27,317 nucleotides of DNA from Craurococcus roseus (GCF_039523795.1 NZ_BAAAFZ010000013.1:1-27317); one strand, 5' to 3'; counted from the first letter of the stretch, positions 10,173 through 18,180 are shown. Notes: a model not told the origin generated them from the letters alone. A program made the numbers and translations.

Positions 10173-11344
10173 GCGGCGGCCGGCTCGCCCCGTCCCGCTG
10201 CCGCCGCGCCGGCGAGGAATGCCTTGAAGCGCTGCGCGACTTCGGCCGGCCCGACGGTGGGCCGCCCGAGCTTCGCCATCGAGCCGGGCGCGATGCGCGC
10301 ATGGATCAGCGCCGGCCCGGGCCGGCCCGCCGCGTCCCGGAAGGCGGCCTCGAACCCGTCGAGCGTTTGGCAGGACGCCGCGTAGCGGTAGCCGCAGGCC
10401 AGCGCGACCGCGGCGAAGTCCACCCCGGGCGACACGGTGGGCTGGCCGCCGGTGGAGTCGTGCATGCCGTTGTCGAGCAGGACGTGGACGAGGTTCCGCG
10501 GGGCGTACGCGCCGATGGTGGCGAAGGTGCCGAGCTTCATCAGCGCCGCGCCGTCCCCGTCCAGCACGAAGACGGGGGCGGCGGTGTTCAGCGCCACGCC
10601 GAGGGCCATGCCGCTCGCCCCGCCCATGGAGCCGACCTGGTACAGGTGCTGCGGCCGGTCGGCCAGGGTGAACAGCTCCCGGCCGCACTTGCCCGTGGTG
10701 GCGATGACCGCCCCCTCCGCCGGGACGAGCCGCAGGAAGCGCTCCAGCGCCGCCGCGCGCGTGGGCCTTTCCGCGGCGGCGGGGAAATCGGCGCGCCGCC
10801 CCGGCGCGGCCGGCGGGCGCTCCGCCGCGGACAGCGCCTGCTCCGCCACGTCGCCCTTGCGCATGACGAAGGCGAACGGGAGGCCGGTGGCCTGCATCGT
10901 CCCCGTGGCCCGGGCGAAGGCCGGCGGGAGGGCGTCGCGCGAGGCCGGGAAGGGCGCGTGCGGCACGCCGACGACCGAAAGCAGGTCCTGGGTGATGCGC
11001 CCCATCAGCGCGTGCTGCGGCTCGTCGGGGACGCCGCCGGGCTCGCCGCGCCAAGTGGCGATCAGCAGGGTCGGGATGCGGAAGGGCTCGTTCAGCGAGG
11101 TCAGCGGGTTGACCGCGTTGCCCAGGCCGGAGTTCTGGCACATCACGACGGTCTGCCGCCCCGCCAGCCAAGCCCCGGCGGCGATCGCCACGGCCTCGCC
11201 TTCGCTCGCGGCGCCGACATAGGCGAGCCCCGGCGAGGACAGGGCGCCGTTGATCAGCGGGGTGAGGAAGCTGCACGGCACGCCGGCGTAGAAGTCGAAG
11301 CCGGCGCGCGCCGCTTCGGCGAAGAAGTCGCTCGCGTCGATCAT
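10169..11344 (-). CDS. ppd: Phosphonopyruvate decarboxylase
   Basis: This 391-residue ThDP-dependent enzyme decarboxylates phosphonopyruvate to phosphonoacetaldehyde, the irreversible step that pulls the unfavourable PEP mutase reaction forward. Its N-terminal domain (FYAGVPCSFLTPLINGA, with the presumed cofactor-activating Glu in AASEGEAVAIAAG at E48) and C-terminal ThDP site (VFVLDGDGAALMKLG at 258-272, with N292 in LLDNGMHDSTGG) follow the Ppd order and length. The related sulfopyruvate and acetolactate enzymes are less likely given the neighbours. The ATG at 11344 lies 12 bp after the PEP mutase stop, and the stop overlaps the next GTG, so it is the second gene of the operon. It should act in the cytoplasm. 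The ribosome site is weak, so coupling to the upstream gene is likely. Confidence 0.93.
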   Translation of the reverse strand: MIDASDFFAEAARAGFDFYAGVPCSFLTPLINGALSSPGLAYVGAASEGEAVAIAAGAWLAGRQTVVMCQNSGLGNAVNPLTSLNEPFRIPTLLIATWRGEPGGVPDEPQHALMGRITQDLLSVVGVPHAPFPASRDALPPAFARATGTMQATGLPFAFVMRKGDVAEQALSAAERPPAAPGRRADFPAAAERPTRAAALERFLRLVPAEGAVIATTGKCGRELFTLADRPQHLYQVGSMGGASGMALGVALNTAAPVFVLDGDGAALMKLGTFATIGAYAPRNLVHVLLDNGMHDSTGGQPTVSPGVDFAAVALACGYRYAASCQTLDGFEAAFRDAAGRPGPALIHARIAPGSMAKLGRPTVGPAEVAQRFKAFLAGAAAAGRGEPAAA

Positions 11345-11356
11345 GGGACGCCGACG

Positions 11357-12997
11357 CTAGCCGAAGTTGCGGGCCTCGGCGAGATCGCCGAGCGTGTCCA
11401 CGTCGAGCCAGTGGCCGGTGAAGTACAGCACCTCGACCGGGCGGCGCGCCGCGAGGCGGGTCAGCAGGAGCGGCAGGTCGGCGGACTCCAGCAGGCCCTC
11501 CGCCCCAAGGGCGGCCAACTCCTCCTGCAGCCAAGCGGCGCCGCGCGCGCTGAAGCGGGCGAGGCCCATCCACTCCCCGCAGGCCTCGTCCGCCGCGACG
11601 CCGTTCGACACGCGGCGGAGCCGCACGGGGCCGTCGTCCAGGTAGTGCCCGGAGAAGCGGCGGTCGGCGACCACGAGGTCCGGGGGGTTGGGCGTGGCGC
11701 CGCGCCGCCCGTCGCCGAGCGCGTCCACCGCCAGGGCGACGTCCGCGCCGCTGGCCAGCAGGGTGTCGAGGATGTAGCGGCGGAACAGCACGTCGCCGTA
11801 GGCCAGCACCGTCTCGCCCCGGATCGCCTCCCGCGCGCAGGCGAGCGACCACGCCTCCCCCGTTTCGGCGTACCGGTCGTTGTCGACCATCCGGACGCCG
11901 CCGAGCCGCACGGCTTCCTTGCGGTAGCCGCGGACGACGGTGACGTCGCGGACGCCGCTCTCGCGCAGCGTGTGCACGAGGGTGTCGAGGAGCGACCGTC
12001 CCCGGACGTCCACCATGCACTTGGGCCGGTCCGCGGTCAGGCCGCCGAGGTCCCCGGCCGAGGCCGCGAGCACCACGGCGGCGGCCGGCGGCTTGGCGGG
12101 GAGGTAGCGCTTCTCCGCCTGTTCGAGCTCCGCGTTGCCGACCAAGCGGAACACCTCTTTCACCGAGGCCACCCGGCCCTCGACCCGCACCAGCGATTCG
12201 TCCTCGGCGATCCTCGCCGCCGTTTCGCGCATGGCGACGATGGCCGAGCGGAGCAGGTGGTTGGCCCAGATCACCGTCGAGATCCCGGCCTCCCGGAACA
12301 GCTCCGTCGGCGTCGCGTAGTACATGGTGGGCACGATCACGAGCGGCGCGCGGCCGGCCCAGTGCCGGGCGAAGGCAAAGATCTCGTCGGCGGTCGACCG
12401 CTTGGAGTGGATCAGGATCGCGTCCGCCCCCGCCCGGTGGTAGGCCTCCGCCCGGCGCAGCGCCTCCTCCATGCCGAGCCCGGAGATCAGCGCCTCGACG
12501 CGGGCGACGAGGACGAAGTCGTCGTCGAGCTGGCTGTCCTTGCCGGCCTTGATGCGGCCGCAGAACTCGTCGATGTCGGCGAGCGGCTGCCCGTCGCCGA
12601 TGAAGGAGTTCGTCTTGGGGAACAGCTTGTCCTCGAGGCACACGCCGGCGAGGCCGCGTTCGCACAGCTTGCGCACGAAGCGGCGGACGTTGTTGAAGTT
12701 GCCGTGGCCCGTGTCGCCGTCCACCAGGATCGGCAGGGCCGTGGCGTCGGCCATGTACTCGAGCACGTCCAGCACCTGGGTCCACGACGCCTCGTTGCTG
12801 TCGCGCAGGCCGAGCGCGGCCGACACCGTGAGGCCCGAGGCCCAGATCCCGCGGAAGCCCGCCTCCTCGACGATCTTCGCGGAAAGCCCGTCATGGGCTT
12901 CCATGAGGAAGGACAGCGTCGGCGAGCGGATCTCGTTCCGCAGCGCGGCGAACTTCGTCGGGGGAGGGCGGTGGCCTGCGGGTCCGAGAACCTGCAT
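11357..12997 (-). CDS. pepM: Phosphoenolpyruvate mutase fused to a nucleotidyltransferase
   Basis: This 546-residue two-domain protein has PEP mutase at about residues 15-295, which rearranges PEP to phosphonopyruvate and makes the C-P bond. The diagnostic EDKLFPKTNS is at 122-131 with the preceding VDGDTGHGNFNN, and FLMEAHDGLSAKIVEEAGF is typical. A PntC/LicC-like nucleotidyltransferase domain follows from about 305 (TADRPKCMVDVRG, AYGDVLFRRYIL). PepM-nucleotidyltransferase fusions are known and make CMP-activated phosphonates. Here the glycine-rich loop reads LAASAGDLGG instead of LAAGxGxR, so its catalysis is in doubt. Start: the ATG at 12997 leaves a normal N-terminus; an upstream in-frame ATG at 13063 would add 22 residues. 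Neither has a clear ribosome site. It is the first gene of the AEP operon and divergent from a second nucleotidyltransferase gene. Confidence 0.93.
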   Translation of the reverse strand: MQVLGPAGHRPPPTKFAALRNEIRSPTLSFLMEAHDGLSAKIVEEAGFRGIWASGLTVSAALGLRDSNEASWTQVLDVLEYMADATALPILVDGDTGHGNFNNVRRFVRKLCERGLAGVCLEDKLFPKTNSFIGDGQPLADIDEFCGRIKAGKDSQLDDDFVLVARVEALISGLGMEEALRRAEAYHRAGADAILIHSKRSTADEIFAFARHWAGRAPLVIVPTMYYATPTELFREAGISTVIWANHLLRSAIVAMRETAARIAEDESLVRVEGRVASVKEVFRLVGNAELEQAEKRYLPAKPPAAAVVLAASAGDLGGLTADRPKCMVDVRGRSLLDTLVHTLRESGVRDVTVVRGYRKEAVRLGGVRMVDNDRYAETGEAWSLACAREAIRGETVLAYGDVLFRRYILDTLLASGADVALAVDALGDGRRGATPNPPDLVVADRRFSGHYLDDGPVRLRRVSNGVAADEACGEWMGLARFSARGAAWLQEELAALGAEGLLESADLPLLLTRLAARRPVEVLYFTGHWLDVDTLGDLAEARNFG

Positions 12998-13121
12998 GTT
13001 GGGCGATACGACCTGGCTCAAGACGCTGCCTTCTGTGTGTGGACGCGGTGGCGTTCGTCGCATTAGCTTCGCGCCGTCGTAATCGAACTGCCACTACGGG
13101 TCCACCTCCGGAAGAAGGCCA

Positions 13122-13886
13122 TTGGCGCAGCACGGCAAAGAGATCTCCGCGATCATACTCGCGGCCGGCGTCGGGCGGAGGCTGGGCGCAGCCGCCGACG
13201 GGCGGCCGAAGGTCCTGCTCGAGTTCGGCGGCCGGACGCTCCTCGAGCGCCATCTGGCGGCGCTCCGGTCGTGCGGGATCGAGGAGGTGAGCATCACCGT
13301 CGGGCACGGACGGGACCTGATCGAGGCCGAGGTGGAGCGCCTGGGGTGGCGCGACCGCGTCGGCTTGGTCCACAATCCGCGCTACCGGGAGGGCAGCTTG
13401 GTGTCGCTCTGGGCGCAGGCGGCCCGCCTGCGCGACGGCCGGCCGTTGCTGCTGATGGACGGCGACGTGCTGTACGATCCGGGGATGATAGCGCGATTGG
13501 TCGCCGCGCCCGGCGAGAACGTGCTGCTCGTCGACCGCGGCGTCGAGCCGGGCGACGAGCCGGTCAAGATCTGCTTCCGGGACGGCCGCATCGTGGATTT
13601 CCGCAAGCGGCCCGTGCACGCGCACGACTGGCACGGCGAGTCGGTGGGCTTTTTCCGCTTCTCCGCCGCCACCGCCGCCGCCTTGGCCGACCGCTGCGAA
13701 GCGCACGTCGAGCAAGGGCGCGCCGACCTGGAGTACGAAGAGGCGATCCGCGACCTGATCCTGGCCGCCCCCGACCGGTTCGGCGCCACGGACGTGACCG
13801 CCCTGCCGTGGATCGAGATCGACTTCGAGGCCGATGTGGCCCGCGCCCGCACCGAAATACTACCTCTCTTGGAACGCGGCGCCTGA
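13122..13886 (+). CDS. Stand-alone nucleotidyltransferase, putative CTP:AEP cytidylyltransferase
   Basis: This 254-residue sugar-nucleotidyltransferase-fold protein is of the PntC/LicC (phosphocholine cytidylyltransferase) type. The nucleotide loop LAAGVGRRLG (13-22) with RPK (28-30) is intact. SLVSLWAQA at 92-100 resembles the SLxxA helix of phosphoamino-alcohol cytidylyltransferases, and DGDVLYD (113-119) supplies the metal site. The family transfers CMP from CTP to a phosphorylated or phosphonylated head group. The start is a TTG at 13122 with GGAAGAAGG just upstream; no ATG is near the motif. It is transcribed away from the pepM operon, 124 bp apart. Context suggests CDP-AEP formation for the phosphatidyltransferase at 7429-8028. 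An alternative is activation of a different head group, or of a sugar. Confidence 0.85.
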   Translation: MAQHGKEISAIILAAGVGRRLGAAADGRPKVLLEFGGRTLLERHLAALRSCGIEEVSITVGHGRDLIEAEVERLGWRDRVGLVHNPRYREGSLVSLWAQAARLRDGRPLLLMDGDVLYDPGMIARLVAAPGENVLLVDRGVEPGDEPVKICFRDGRIVDFRKRPVHAHDWHGESVGFFRFSAATAAALADRCEAHVEQGRADLEYEEAIRDLILAAPDRFGATDVTALPWIEIDFEADVARARTEILPLLERGA

Positions 13887-14040
13887 GTTCGGCTTCGGCC
13901 GTGCATGAGGGGTGCGCGCGGATGCGCTCCGGGCGACGCGGCGCGCTCTGATTCCATGGTGCCGCCGGTGGGGGAAAGACGGGCATGGGGCGCGCGGGTA
14001 AACACGCACGACGAAGCCCGCCTCAGATGAGGGACCCGCC

Positions 14041-15360
14041 ATGGCCCGCCTCGACCGCCGCGGCCTGCCGCTTTCGACGACGTCCGACCTCGCCGCCGGG
14101 CGCTACCGGGACGGCGTGGACCTCCTCCTTTCGGCCTGGCCCGGCGCCGCCGAGGTTCTGGAGGAGGCGATCGCGGCCGACCCGGATTTCGCCCTCGCCC
14201 ACGCGGCGCGCGCCCGCTTGCACGCCATCCGCGCCGAACCGGCGGAGGCCAGGGCGCGGATCGCGGCGGCGGCGGAGATCGCCGCCCGGCACGGGACCGA
14301 GCGGGAGCGGAGCCACGTCGAGGTCCTGTCGCTCGCCATCAACGGCCGGCCGGCACGGGCGTTGGAGCGGGCGCTCGCGCACGCCGACGCCTGGCCGCGG
14401 GACGTGCTGGTCCTCTCGCTGCCCCTCGGCGCCTTCGGGCTCTTCGCCTTTTCCGGCATGGCGGACCACGACCAAGCGCGGGTGGACCTCTGCGAGCGGC
14501 ACGCCCGGCACTTCGGGGCCGACGACTGGTGGTTCCTGACCTACCGGGGCTGGTCCCACGCCGAGAACGGCGCGGTCGAACACGGACGCGCCCTCGCGCT
14601 GCGCGGCTTCGAACTGCGGCGCGAGAACGCGAACGCGGCCCACGCGCTCGCGCACGCGATGTACGAGGCCGGCGCGGGCGAGGACGCGGAAGGGCTGATC
14701 GCGGGCTGGTTGCCGGGCTACGACCGCGCCGGGCCCCTCCACGGCCACATCGCTTGGCACGCGGCGCTCGCCGCCCTGGAGCGCGGCGACGCGGAGCGCG
14801 CGCTCGCGGTCTACGCGGAGCATGTCCAGCCCTCCGTCTCGGCCGGGATGCCGGTCAACGTGGTGAGCGACACCGCCTCCTTCCTGTGGCGGCTGCGGGC
14901 CTACGGCCATGACGTGCCGGAGGGGCTGTGGCAGGCGGCGGCGGCCTACGCCGCGCGGGCCTTCCCCGACGCGGGCTTCGCCTTCGCCGACGCACACATG
15001 GCGATCCTCGAGGCGGCCGTCGGCGACCGGGACGCGGTCGGGCGGCGCGCCGCGGCGCTGACGGCCCTCGTCGAGGCGGGCGCCCTGGCCGCGGGACCCG
15101 TCGTGCCGGCGATCTGCCGCGCGGCCCTCGCCTTCGCGGAGGAGGATCACGCGGGTTGCGCGCGCATCCTGGAGCCGGTCGCGGCCGATGTCGCGCGCAT
15201 CGGGGGCAGCGGCGCCCAGCGCGAGATGCTGGAGGACATGCTCCTCCTCGCCCTGATGCGCGGCGGCGAGGCCGCGAAGGCCCGCGCGCTGCTCGACCGC
15301 CGCCTGCACCGCCGCCCGTCGCCGCGCGACGCGGCTTGGCGCGGCCTGCTCGCGGCCTGA
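14041..15360 (+). CDS. TPR-repeat protein, TTC38 / StaR-like
   Basis: This 439-residue all-helical protein begins LPLSTTSDLAAGRYRDGVD, a pattern typical of the TTC38/StaR-like tetratricopeptide group. It continues with Ala-rich helix pairs such as LEEAIAADPDFALAHAARA, ERERSHVEVLSLAINGRPA and ALAVYAEHVQPSVSAG. It has no signal peptide or membrane helix, so it is probably cytoplasmic. The ATG at 14041 has GAGGGA six bases upstream. The function is unknown; such proteins are often scaffolds, and StaR was named from an antibiotic cluster without a clear reaction. It follows the nucleotidyltransferase on the same strand after 154 bp without a visible signal, so a link to the phosphonate locus is possible but unsupported. 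A transporter pseudogene starts 12 bp after its stop. Confidence 0.8.
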   Translation: MARLDRRGLPLSTTSDLAAGRYRDGVDLLLSAWPGAAEVLEEAIAADPDFALAHAARARLHAIRAEPAEARARIAAAAEIAARHGTERERSHVEVLSLAINGRPARALERALAHADAWPRDVLVLSLPLGAFGLFAFSGMADHDQARVDLCERHARHFGADDWWFLTYRGWSHAENGAVEHGRALALRGFELRRENANAAHALAHAMYEAGAGEDAEGLIAGWLPGYDRAGPLHGHIAWHAALAALERGDAERALAVYAEHVQPSVSAGMPVNVVSDTASFLWRLRAYGHDVPEGLWQAAAAYAARAFPDAGFAFADAHMAILEAAVGDRDAVGRRAAALTALVEAGALAAGPVVPAICRAALAFAEEDHAGCARILEPVAADVARIGGSGAQREMLEDMLLLALMRGGEAAKARALLDRRLHRRPSPRDAAWRGLLAA

Positions 15361-15371
15361 GGACGACCTCC

Positions 15372-16292
15372 ATGCCGCACGCCGAAGCCGCCGCGACCGC
15401 CGGGACCGCGCGCCCGGTCGCGTCAGGCGCGGGACGGGCAACGTGGCCAGGCTGGCCGTCGCGCAGGCGCTCGCCGGCGCGAACTCAGCGGTCGTCTACG
15501 CGACGGGCGCCATCGTCGGCCACACGCTGGCGCCGAGCCCGGCGCTGGCGACCCTGCCCATCTCCGTCTTCGTGGTGGGGATGGCGGCCTGCACCCTGCC
15601 CGCCGGCGCCATCGCCCGGCGCCACGGCCGTCGCGCCGCGTTCCTGGCGGGGACGGGGCGCGGGGTGCCGGCCGGCCTGCTGGCCGCGCCGGCGGTCGTG
15701 CTGGGCTCCTTCTGGCTGTTCTGCGCCGCGACCTTCTTCGGCGGCGCCTACGCCGCGGTGGTGCTGTCCTTCCGCTTCGCCGCCGCCGACCGCGTCCCCG
15801 CGGAGCGGCGCCCGCGCGCCCTGTCCGCCGTCATGGCGGGCGGGGTGTTCGCCGGGGTGGTCGGCCCGCAGCTCGTCACCCGCACCATGGACCTGTGGCC
15901 GCCGCACCTCTTCGCCGCGACCTTCCTGGCGCAGGCCGGGGCGGCGGCCCCGTCCGCCCTCGTCCTGCTCGGCGTCCGGCTGCCGATGCCGACGGCGGCG
16001 GAGATCGCTGGCTGACCCTGGTCCTGCTCGGCGTCGGCCGGAACTTCGGCTTCGTGGGCGCCTCGGCGCTGGTGGTGGAGTGCCACCGCCCGGAGGAGCG
16101 CACGCGCGTGCAGTCGCTCAACGACTTCGTCGTGTTCGGGACGATGGCGCTGGGGTCCTTCTCGTCCGGGGGCCTGCTGACGGCCTACGGGTGGGACACG
16201 GTGCTCTGGGTGCCGTTCTTCCCCCCGCGGTGGCGGTCGCGGCCCTCGCTTCGACGGCCGCGTCCCGGCCCGGCCGCCCCAAGGCCGGGTGA
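15372..16292 (+). pseudogene. MFS transporter pseudogene (several frame breaks, middle missing)
   Basis: The remains of a roughly 400-residue MFS permease are spread over four frame segments. The ATG at 15372 begins MPHAEAAATAG; the frame changes near 15440 to LAVAQALAGANSAVVYATGA, which continues through six helices to a stop at 16013-16015. The C-terminal half resumes in a third frame from about 16006 (RWLTLVLLGVGRNFGFVGA, ECHRPEERTRVQSLNDF) and shifts again at a run of six C at 16221-16226 to end AALASTAASRPGRPKAG with TGA at 16290-16292. Between LPMPTAAEIAG and RWLTLVL about 100 residues expected of an MFS protein (helices 7-9) are absent. The single-base shifts could be sequencing errors, but the missing middle could not. 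The substrate is unknown. Confidence 0.75.
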
Positions 16293-16520
16293 GCTGTCCG
16301 AAAGCACCGCGCGGGCTCGTGGGCGGGCTTAACGAATTCGACCGGAAAAAGGCGACACCCACGCGGAGACGTCCCTGCGGCCGCCGTGGGGCGGGCGGGG
16401 ACGTCGCCCGCTCGGACGCGCGAAGCCGGCGGCGGCCGGCCGCGATCTGTCGGGGGAGTTCCGTCCGCCGTCGCCTTCGGGGCGGACTCCGCCGCGCGGC
16501 GGGGCCGGCGGTGCGCGGGA

Positions 16521-16606
16521 TGGTGCGGTCGAGAAGAGTCGAACTTCCACGGGGTTTCCCCCACCAGCACCTCAAGCTGGCGCGTCTACCATTCCGCCAC
16601 GACCGC
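16521..16606 (-). tRNA. tRNA-Leu (anticodon GAG)
   Basis: The 86-nt minus-strand sequence folds as a class II tRNA. The acceptor arm GCGGTCG pairs with CGACCGC, followed by discriminator A and an encoded CCA. The D arm contains GCGGAATGGTAGACGC. The anticodon stem CCAGC/GCTGG encloses TTGAGGT, giving anticodon GAG. A long variable arm (GGGG AAA CCCC type) and the T arm with GTTCGAC follow. It reads CUC and CUU leucine codons. A good promoter lies upstream at 16626-16654. Confidence 0.97.
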
Positions 16607-16625
16607 AGTTCGGGTAGAGGCGTGG

Positions 16626-16654
16626 CGTATAGCCGATGACGCCCGACCCTTCAA
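16626..16654 (-). promoter_or_regulatory. Promoter of tRNA-Leu, overlapping the lipB start
   Basis: On the minus strand TTGAAG (16654-16649) and TATACG (16631-16626) are separated by exactly 17 bp, with the -10 box 19 bp before the mature tRNA 5' end. The -35 box and most of the spacer fall inside the first codons of the divergent lipB gene (ATG at 16636). Confidence 0.7.
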
Positions 16655-17307
16655 TCCGCGCCGCTCCGGCGCCCGTGCTCGCCCGACCGGAATGGGTCGT
16701 GTCGGAGGGGCTGACGCCCTACCCGGAGGCGCTCGCCGCCATGGAGGCCCGCGTGGCGGCCATCCGCGCCGGGGAAGCGGAGGAACTGGTCTGGCTGGTG
16801 GAGCACGCGCCGACCTACACGGCGGGCACCTCCGCCACGCCGGACGGGTTGGTGGACCCGCGCTTCCCGGTGTTCCGGGCCGGGCGGGGCGGGCAGTGGA
16901 CCTACCACGGGCCGGGCCAGCGCACCGCCTACGTCATGCTCGACCTCGGCCGGCGCGGCCGGGACGTGCGCGTCTACGTCCACTCCCTGGAAGAATGGCT
17001 GATCCGGGCGCTGGACCGCTTCAACGTGCGCGGCGAGCGGCGCGAGGGCCGCGTCGGCATCTGGGTGGCCGACCGGGCGCGCGGCACGGAGGACAAGGTC
17101 GCGGCCATCGGCGTGCGGGTGACGCGCTGGGTGACGTGGCACGGCGTGGCGTTGAACGTGGACCCCGACCTGGGGCATTTCGGCGGCATCGTGCCCTGCG
17201 GCGTTTCGCAGCACGGCGTGACCAGCCTGCACCGGCTCGGCGTCCCCGCCACCATGGAGGAAGCGGACGCCGCGTTGCGGGCGGCGTGGGGCGAGGTGTT
17301 CGGCTGA
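16636..17307 (+). CDS. lipB: Octanoyltransferase LipB
   Basis: This 223-residue lipoyl(octanoyl) transferase moves octanoyl groups from acyl carrier protein to lipoyl domains of E2 and GcvH proteins, the first step of lipoate assembly in the cytoplasm. LVEHAPTYTAGTSA, the RGGQWTYHGPGQ motif, the catalytic Lys in EDKVAAIGVRV (K154) and the acyl-carrying Cys in GGIVPCGVSQHGVTSL (C188) are all present. Length is typical. The ATG at 16636 is the first in frame; its ribosome site is poor, and a GTG at 16675 is a possible alternative that still keeps the whole domain. It is divergent from tRNA-Leu, whose promoter it overlaps, and convergent with the metallopeptidase gene (49 bp between stops). No lipA is nearby. 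Confidence 0.96.
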   Translation: MTPDPSIRAAPAPVLARPEWVVSEGLTPYPEALAAMEARVAAIRAGEAEELVWLVEHAPTYTAGTSATPDGLVDPRFPVFRAGRGGQWTYHGPGQRTAYVMLDLGRRGRDVRVYVHSLEEWLIRALDRFNVRGERREGRVGIWVADRARGTEDKVAAIGVRVTRWVTWHGVALNVDPDLGHFGGIVPCGVSQHGVTSLHRLGVPATMEEADAALRAAWGEVFG

Positions 17308-17356
17308 CGGAGGCGGGCCATGCGGGGGCCGGCGCCCCACATCCGCCTGTGCCGCC

Positions 17357-18076
17357 TCACGCGTAGACCGCGTCCACCGGCCATGCCTCACGCGGCGCCA
17401 AGCCGTAGCCCAGGTCGGCGAGGGACGCGACGGTGAGGCGGCTCAGCGGCCCCGCGTCGTCGATCCAGCCGGTCATGAGTTCGGCGCCGAACGCCGCTTC
17501 CGACCAGTGCAGGCCGGCGGTGCCGGGGCCGCCCGTTATTTCCACCGGCACGGGGCCGGCGCCGCCCATGGCGGCGTATTCGGCCATCGCCGCCGGGCCG
17601 GTGTAACCGGCGCCCGCCACCAAGCCCTTCGGGGCCCAAAGGACCCCGAATCCGAGGCAGTGCAGCATCTCGTGCAGCACCACCTCGTCCCAGACGCCCT
17701 GCGCCGCGAGCGCCGCGGCGTCGGCCCCGTCGAAGCGCATCTGCGCCGAGGCGGGGAGCAGGCTGTCGCCGCGGAGGAGGGTGGGGCCCGCGAGGCCGAA
17801 CGCGCCGCCCGGGCCGTCCATCGCCGGCAGCTCCACCTGGATGACCAAGTCGTCCACCACGGCGGCGGCAGCCCCGCCCACGGACGGGAGCGCCACGTCC
17901 GGCAGATCGCCGAGCACCGCCGCTTCGATGCGCGCCTCCGCCGCCATGAACGCCGGCTGGAGCGCCGCGTCCAAAGCGCCGACGAACTCGATTTCGATGT
18001 TGAAGAGGCCCGCACGGGGGTCAGCGGGCGCGACGGCCCCGCCCGCGAGCGGATCGGGCGACGGATCTTGGGACAA
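17357..18076 (-). CDS. Leishmanolysin-like (M8-type) zinc metallopeptidase
   Basis: This 239-residue protein has a metzincin-type zinc site: HEMLHCLGFG with HExxH at 135-139, a distant third zinc ligand H190 in GLHWSEAAFG, and a Met-turn candidate in AELMTGW (M201). This order (HExxH, long insert of about 50 residues, H, Met-turn) fits the leishmanolysin family rather than matrixins, whose third His is close. The N-terminal 60 residues (FNIEIEFVGALDAALQPAF) resemble the pro-region or first strand of bacterial relatives. There is no signal peptide and no RTX repeat, so how or whether it leaves the cell is unclear. The TTG at 18076 is chosen because GGGGGGAGG lies four bases upstream and no ATG precedes the domain. 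The physiological substrate is unknown. Confidence 0.8.
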   Translation of the reverse strand: MSQDPSPDPLAGGAVAPADPRAGLFNIEIEFVGALDAALQPAFMAAEARIEAAVLGDLPDVALPSVGGAAAAVVDDLVIQVELPAMDGPGGAFGLAGPTLLRGDSLLPASAQMRFDGADAAALAAQGVWDEVVLHEMLHCLGFGVLWAPKGLVAGAGYTGPAAMAEYAAMGGAGPVPVEITGGPGTAGLHWSEAAFGAELMTGWIDDAGPLSRLTVASLADLGYGLAPREAWPVDAVYA

Positions 18077-18180
18077 CTGGCCTCCCCCCTTCGGATGCCG
18101 CCGGCGTCGGCCGGCTCCGCGCCGCCGGGCGCGGCGCTGGGGTCAACGCCCCTGAAGCGGGACCGTTCGGGGAGGATTTG

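Noticed and set aside
9144..12785. 1213-residue continuous minus-strand frame joining several phosphonate genes
   Set aside because: Only its end is the HpnL-like protein; the rest is out of frame with pepM and ppd, which have clear motifs in other frames. It is not a giant fusion protein.
16463..16487. 7-bp inverted repeat as tRNA-Leu terminator
   Set aside because: No T-run follows on the minus strand and GC-rich DNA yields such stems by chance.
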